Both the position numbers and the translations under genes were made by a program. 49,771 bases of DNA from a virus: positions 1-49,771 of the IMG/VR virus record IMGVR_UViG_3300019132_000059. One strand, written 5' to 3'. Positions 47,866-49,771 of the stretch are shown here, piece after piece; positions within the stretch are counted from its first letter, which is position 1; each line of letters starts with the position of its first letter. The notes beneath the pieces were generated by a model. It did not search any database and had not been told where the DNA came from. It saw only the letters and a list, made by a program, of their open reading frames with translations.

Positions 47866-48980
47866 CCGTATATGACCGCTCCTCGTTTCCGTTTATCGGC
47901 ATCTGCTATCTCTTGCAGGCTGTTGATATACTGCTTGGGTGGAAAAAACTCTTCCACCAGCGCGCTGTGACTGCGATGAGATTGAATAAGACGATTTTCG
48001 GAAATACGCGGTACGACACCATAGACGGATAACCCCTCTCCGATCCGATGGGAGTTTCCTTTGTCAAAGTGACTAACCAAAACTTCATGTTGAATCCCTT
48101 GACCAAGCCAACGGGTAATCCATGCTTTTGCACTCTCCACGCTAAACGGATCCGCCCGAACGAAAAACAGATTGCGATCCGCTGATAACAAGAGACGATG
48201 AAGCGCTTCAGTTTCGGGAAAACAATACCCCCAATCGAGATAGACGTAATCAAATTGCTGGCGCAAAGCTTCTATCAGATTGTACAGTTCATTGCTCTTC
48301 CATTTGATCGTCCCGTTGGCGTAATACAGATTTTCCACGCCGCTGCTCTGTTTAAAAACCGCTGCCCAATTGCGTTTCACTGCCGAAGCTTTATCCAGCA
48401 AATCGGAACGGTATAAAGCCAACTGATGCTGATGCAGACGAAAAAAACGGGTCAGATCCGGTTTTTCACCATTCATGTCGATAACCGCAATTCGTTTGTC
48501 CGGATTTCGCTTGGCGAGGAGAATGGGATAATTGATGCAGAACGTCGTAATACCCGATGCACCGTAGCTCAGAAGTGCGTAAACCAAACCCGTGCCTTGC
48601 AGGATTGACTCCTGCTGCGTCGCTGCGATTCCCAGAATCATCCCGATCCGACTGCGAAGCTCATCATGTGTGGCAGCTGCAGGCAATACGTACGTGTTTG
48701 GAAACCGTGCCTGTTCTATCACCGTGTGGATGAGCGGTTCATCTTTGCATATCGGTGCAATGAGTACTGCCACCCGTTCGTCAAGGCAAGCACGGACGGA
48801 AGGAATCCATTCCCAAGGCGGTGTCGTGAACATTTCGGAAAACACAACAACTGCCTCCGGTTGATAGATCGATGCCAATCGAAAAAAGTCTTCATCATGT
48901 TCTGCTGCCAGCGCTTCGCACCCGTTTGGCAAAAAGGAATGGACCAGAGATTTCATCGGGTAGCAAACCAATATCTTCAT
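47862..48980 (-). CDS. tadZ: TadZ/CpaE-like pilus localisation protein
   Basis: 372 residues; AGGAGG before the ATG. A receiver-like N-terminal domain (about 1-115) is followed by a MinD/ParA-like ATPase fold (YALLSYGASGITTFCINYPILLAKRNPDKRIAVIDMNGEKPDLTRFF, about 133-178; YVYLDWGYCFPETEAL, about 262-277). The P-loop reads GASGITT and lacks the usual lysines, so ATP use is doubtful and a scaffolding role is more likely. It is placed between CpaB and TadA as in other Tad loci. Confidence 0.75.
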   Translation of the reverse strand: MKILVCYPMKSLVHSFLPNGCEALAAEHDEDFFRLASIYQPEAVVVFSEMFTTPPWEWIPSVRACLDERVAVLIAPICKDEPLIHTVIEQARFPNTYVLPAAATHDELRSRIGMILGIAATQQESILQGTGLVYALLSYGASGITTFCINYPILLAKRNPDKRIAVIDMNGEKPDLTRFFRLHQHQLALYRSDLLDKASAVKRNWAAVFKQSSGVENLYYANGTIKWKSNELYNLIEALRQQFDYVYLDWGYCFPETEALHRLLLSADRNLFFVRADPFSVESAKAWITRWLGQGIQHEVLVSHFDKGNSHRIGEGLSVYGVVPRISENRLIQSHRSHSALVEEFFPPKQYINSLQEIADADKRKRGAVIYG

Positions 48981-49771
48981 TTTTTGTGCACCTCCTCCTG
49001 TACAAGCACGTGACCAATTTGTATCGTTCCGTAGTTCATTGCCTCACTTAAGGCAGTAAACTGTTCGTCGGTCAGATTGAATCCAATATAAGCAGGCAGT
49101 GAACTCGGCTGCGATCGATAGTCCCGATACCGCTTCTCCCCATTTGCGTATTTCTTCGCTTCTGAACCCTTGAATACAGCGGAATCCATCTGTTCAGCCG
49201 GTGGCAGCAGGTTGGGCTTCAGGGTATAAATTTCAACCCCGTTGTTGTCTTTCACAGTTACGAGCTGACTGATAAACAACGGATCCGCTGTATGATTGCT
49301 CTTGTGAAAATGTGCGGGCGCCGGCATGGACTGCAGCTCCGTCAGCGGCTTGTACTTGACCCACACCTTGACCTTGTCTCCCTTGCGAAGCTCCGTGATC
49401 GGCATGATCGAGTGTAGAGGGAACTCATATCTCGCTTCCCCTATTTGAGGCAACAACTGGGTTTCCGAAAGTTTTTCTTTGAGCAGCTGCTCCCCCTCAT
49501 ACAATGGCTGCATGCTTCTTTTTCCCAGCACACTCTCCAACGTCTGTAATGCACCGGGGAAAATTTCATCTGCCTCCTCCTGAACGAGCACTACATCGTC
49601 CCTGGTAATGGGCTCGTACGGGGAAATCTCTTTGCCTTTCGCTACTTTTACGACAGGCGCAAATAATCGTTCAGAAGCGAGTGCATCCAGATAGTAAGTT
49701 GCAGCGTAAAAACTTGCTGCCGCCATCAGCAGCGATAGGAAGCCAATCGTTAACAGTGTCTGTTTCTTCAT
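48977..49771 (-). CDS. cpaB: CpaB-like Flp pilus assembly protein (SAF domain)
   Basis: 264 residues; the ATG is exactly at the window end, so upstream sequence and ribosome site are unseen. An N-terminal membrane anchor (about 7-25) is followed by a SAF domain: VVKVAKGKEISPYEPITRDDVVLVQ (about 40-64) and LGKRSMQPLYEGEQLLKEKL (about 82-101). A second beta region (RKGDKVKVWVKYKPL) follows. It is the periplasmic or cell-wall-side part of Tad pilus assembly and overlaps tadZ by 4 bp. Confidence 0.8.
   Translation of the reverse strand: MKKQTLLTIGFLSLLMAAASFYAATYYLDALASERLFAPVVKVAKGKEISPYEPITRDDVVLVQEEADEIFPGALQTLESVLGKRSMQPLYEGEQLLKEKLSETQLLPQIGEARYEFPLHSIMPITELRKGDKVKVWVKYKPLTELQSMPAPAHFHKSNHTADPLFISQLVTVKDNNGVEIYTLKPNLLPPAEQMDSAVFKGSEAKKYANGEKRYRDYRSQPSSLPAYIGFNLTDEQFTALSEAMNYGTIQIGHVLVQEEVHKK

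Noticed and set aside
1-49771. tRNA or rRNA genes
   Set aside because: No cloverleaf with a GTTCGA-type T-arm and proper acceptor stem was seen in the gaps; the GC-rich patches near 37.3 and 37.8 kb do not fit one.

Overview
The window reads as Gram-positive, Bacillales-type DNA: strong GGAGG ribosome sites, many GTG/TTG starts, PBSX/SPP1-type phage proteins and an ImmA-type metallopeptidase. High-GC genes alternate with AT-rich accessory genes. I cannot name the species.

Layout. (1) 1-3.2 kb holds a small regulator and a short plus-strand conjugation-like cassette: a ribbon-helix-helix-like protein, a VirB2-like pilin candidate and a HerA/VirD4-like ATPase. A tiny hydrophobic peptide gene lies on the minus strand. 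(2) 3.2-5.6 kb is an AT-rich accessory block on the minus strand: a glycine-zipper membrane protein, an amber-interrupted gene, two tandem structured RNA units each ending in its own terminator, and a DUF3800 protein. (3) 5.7-6.4 kb is a plus-strand three-gene cassette behind a sigma-A promoter with a palindromic operator. (4) 6.4-27.7 kb is the late region of a contractile-tailed (myovirus) prophage on the minus strand. Read in the direction of transcription it runs terminase, portal, minor head protein, scaffold, capsid, connectors, sheath (DUF3383), tube, chaperones, tape measure, Pam3-like baseplate, fibre, holin and amidase. (5) 27.8-29.1 kb carries an orphan DndB-like (DGQHR) gene with its own promoter and terminator. 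(6) 29.1-39.9 kb is the early region: sigma-like late activator, Dam-type methylase, RusA, BRO antirepressor, DnaD-like initiator with an iteron-like core, RecT, YqaJ exonuclease, HNH nuclease and small regulators. (7) 40-44.5 kb is the lysogeny module: divergent Cro-like and CI-like genes around three GCAAC-N5-GTTGC operators, a second DUF3800 gene, an ImmA-like peptidase and a tyrosine integrase. (8) 44.6-49.8 kb is host DNA with Tad/Flp pilus genes (cpaB, cpaE/tadZ, tadA, tadB, tadC) on the minus strand; the integrase ends about 140 bp beyond the last small gene of that operon. The left prophage boundary was not found.

How it works together: CI/Cro and the ImmA-like protease would set lysogeny, the early region replicates and recombines DNA, the sigma-like protein probably turns on the late operon, and the lysis genes sit last. 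The most unusual content is the DUF3800 loci with adjacent structured RNA at both ends of the element. The left locus has two RNA units with a shared three-way-junction fold and a covarying base pair. The right locus has a promoter-hairpin-terminator unit facing the DUF3800 gene. Other points of interest are the orphan DndB-like gene, a frameshifted tape measure, a recoded tail chaperone and an iteron cluster inside the initiator gene.
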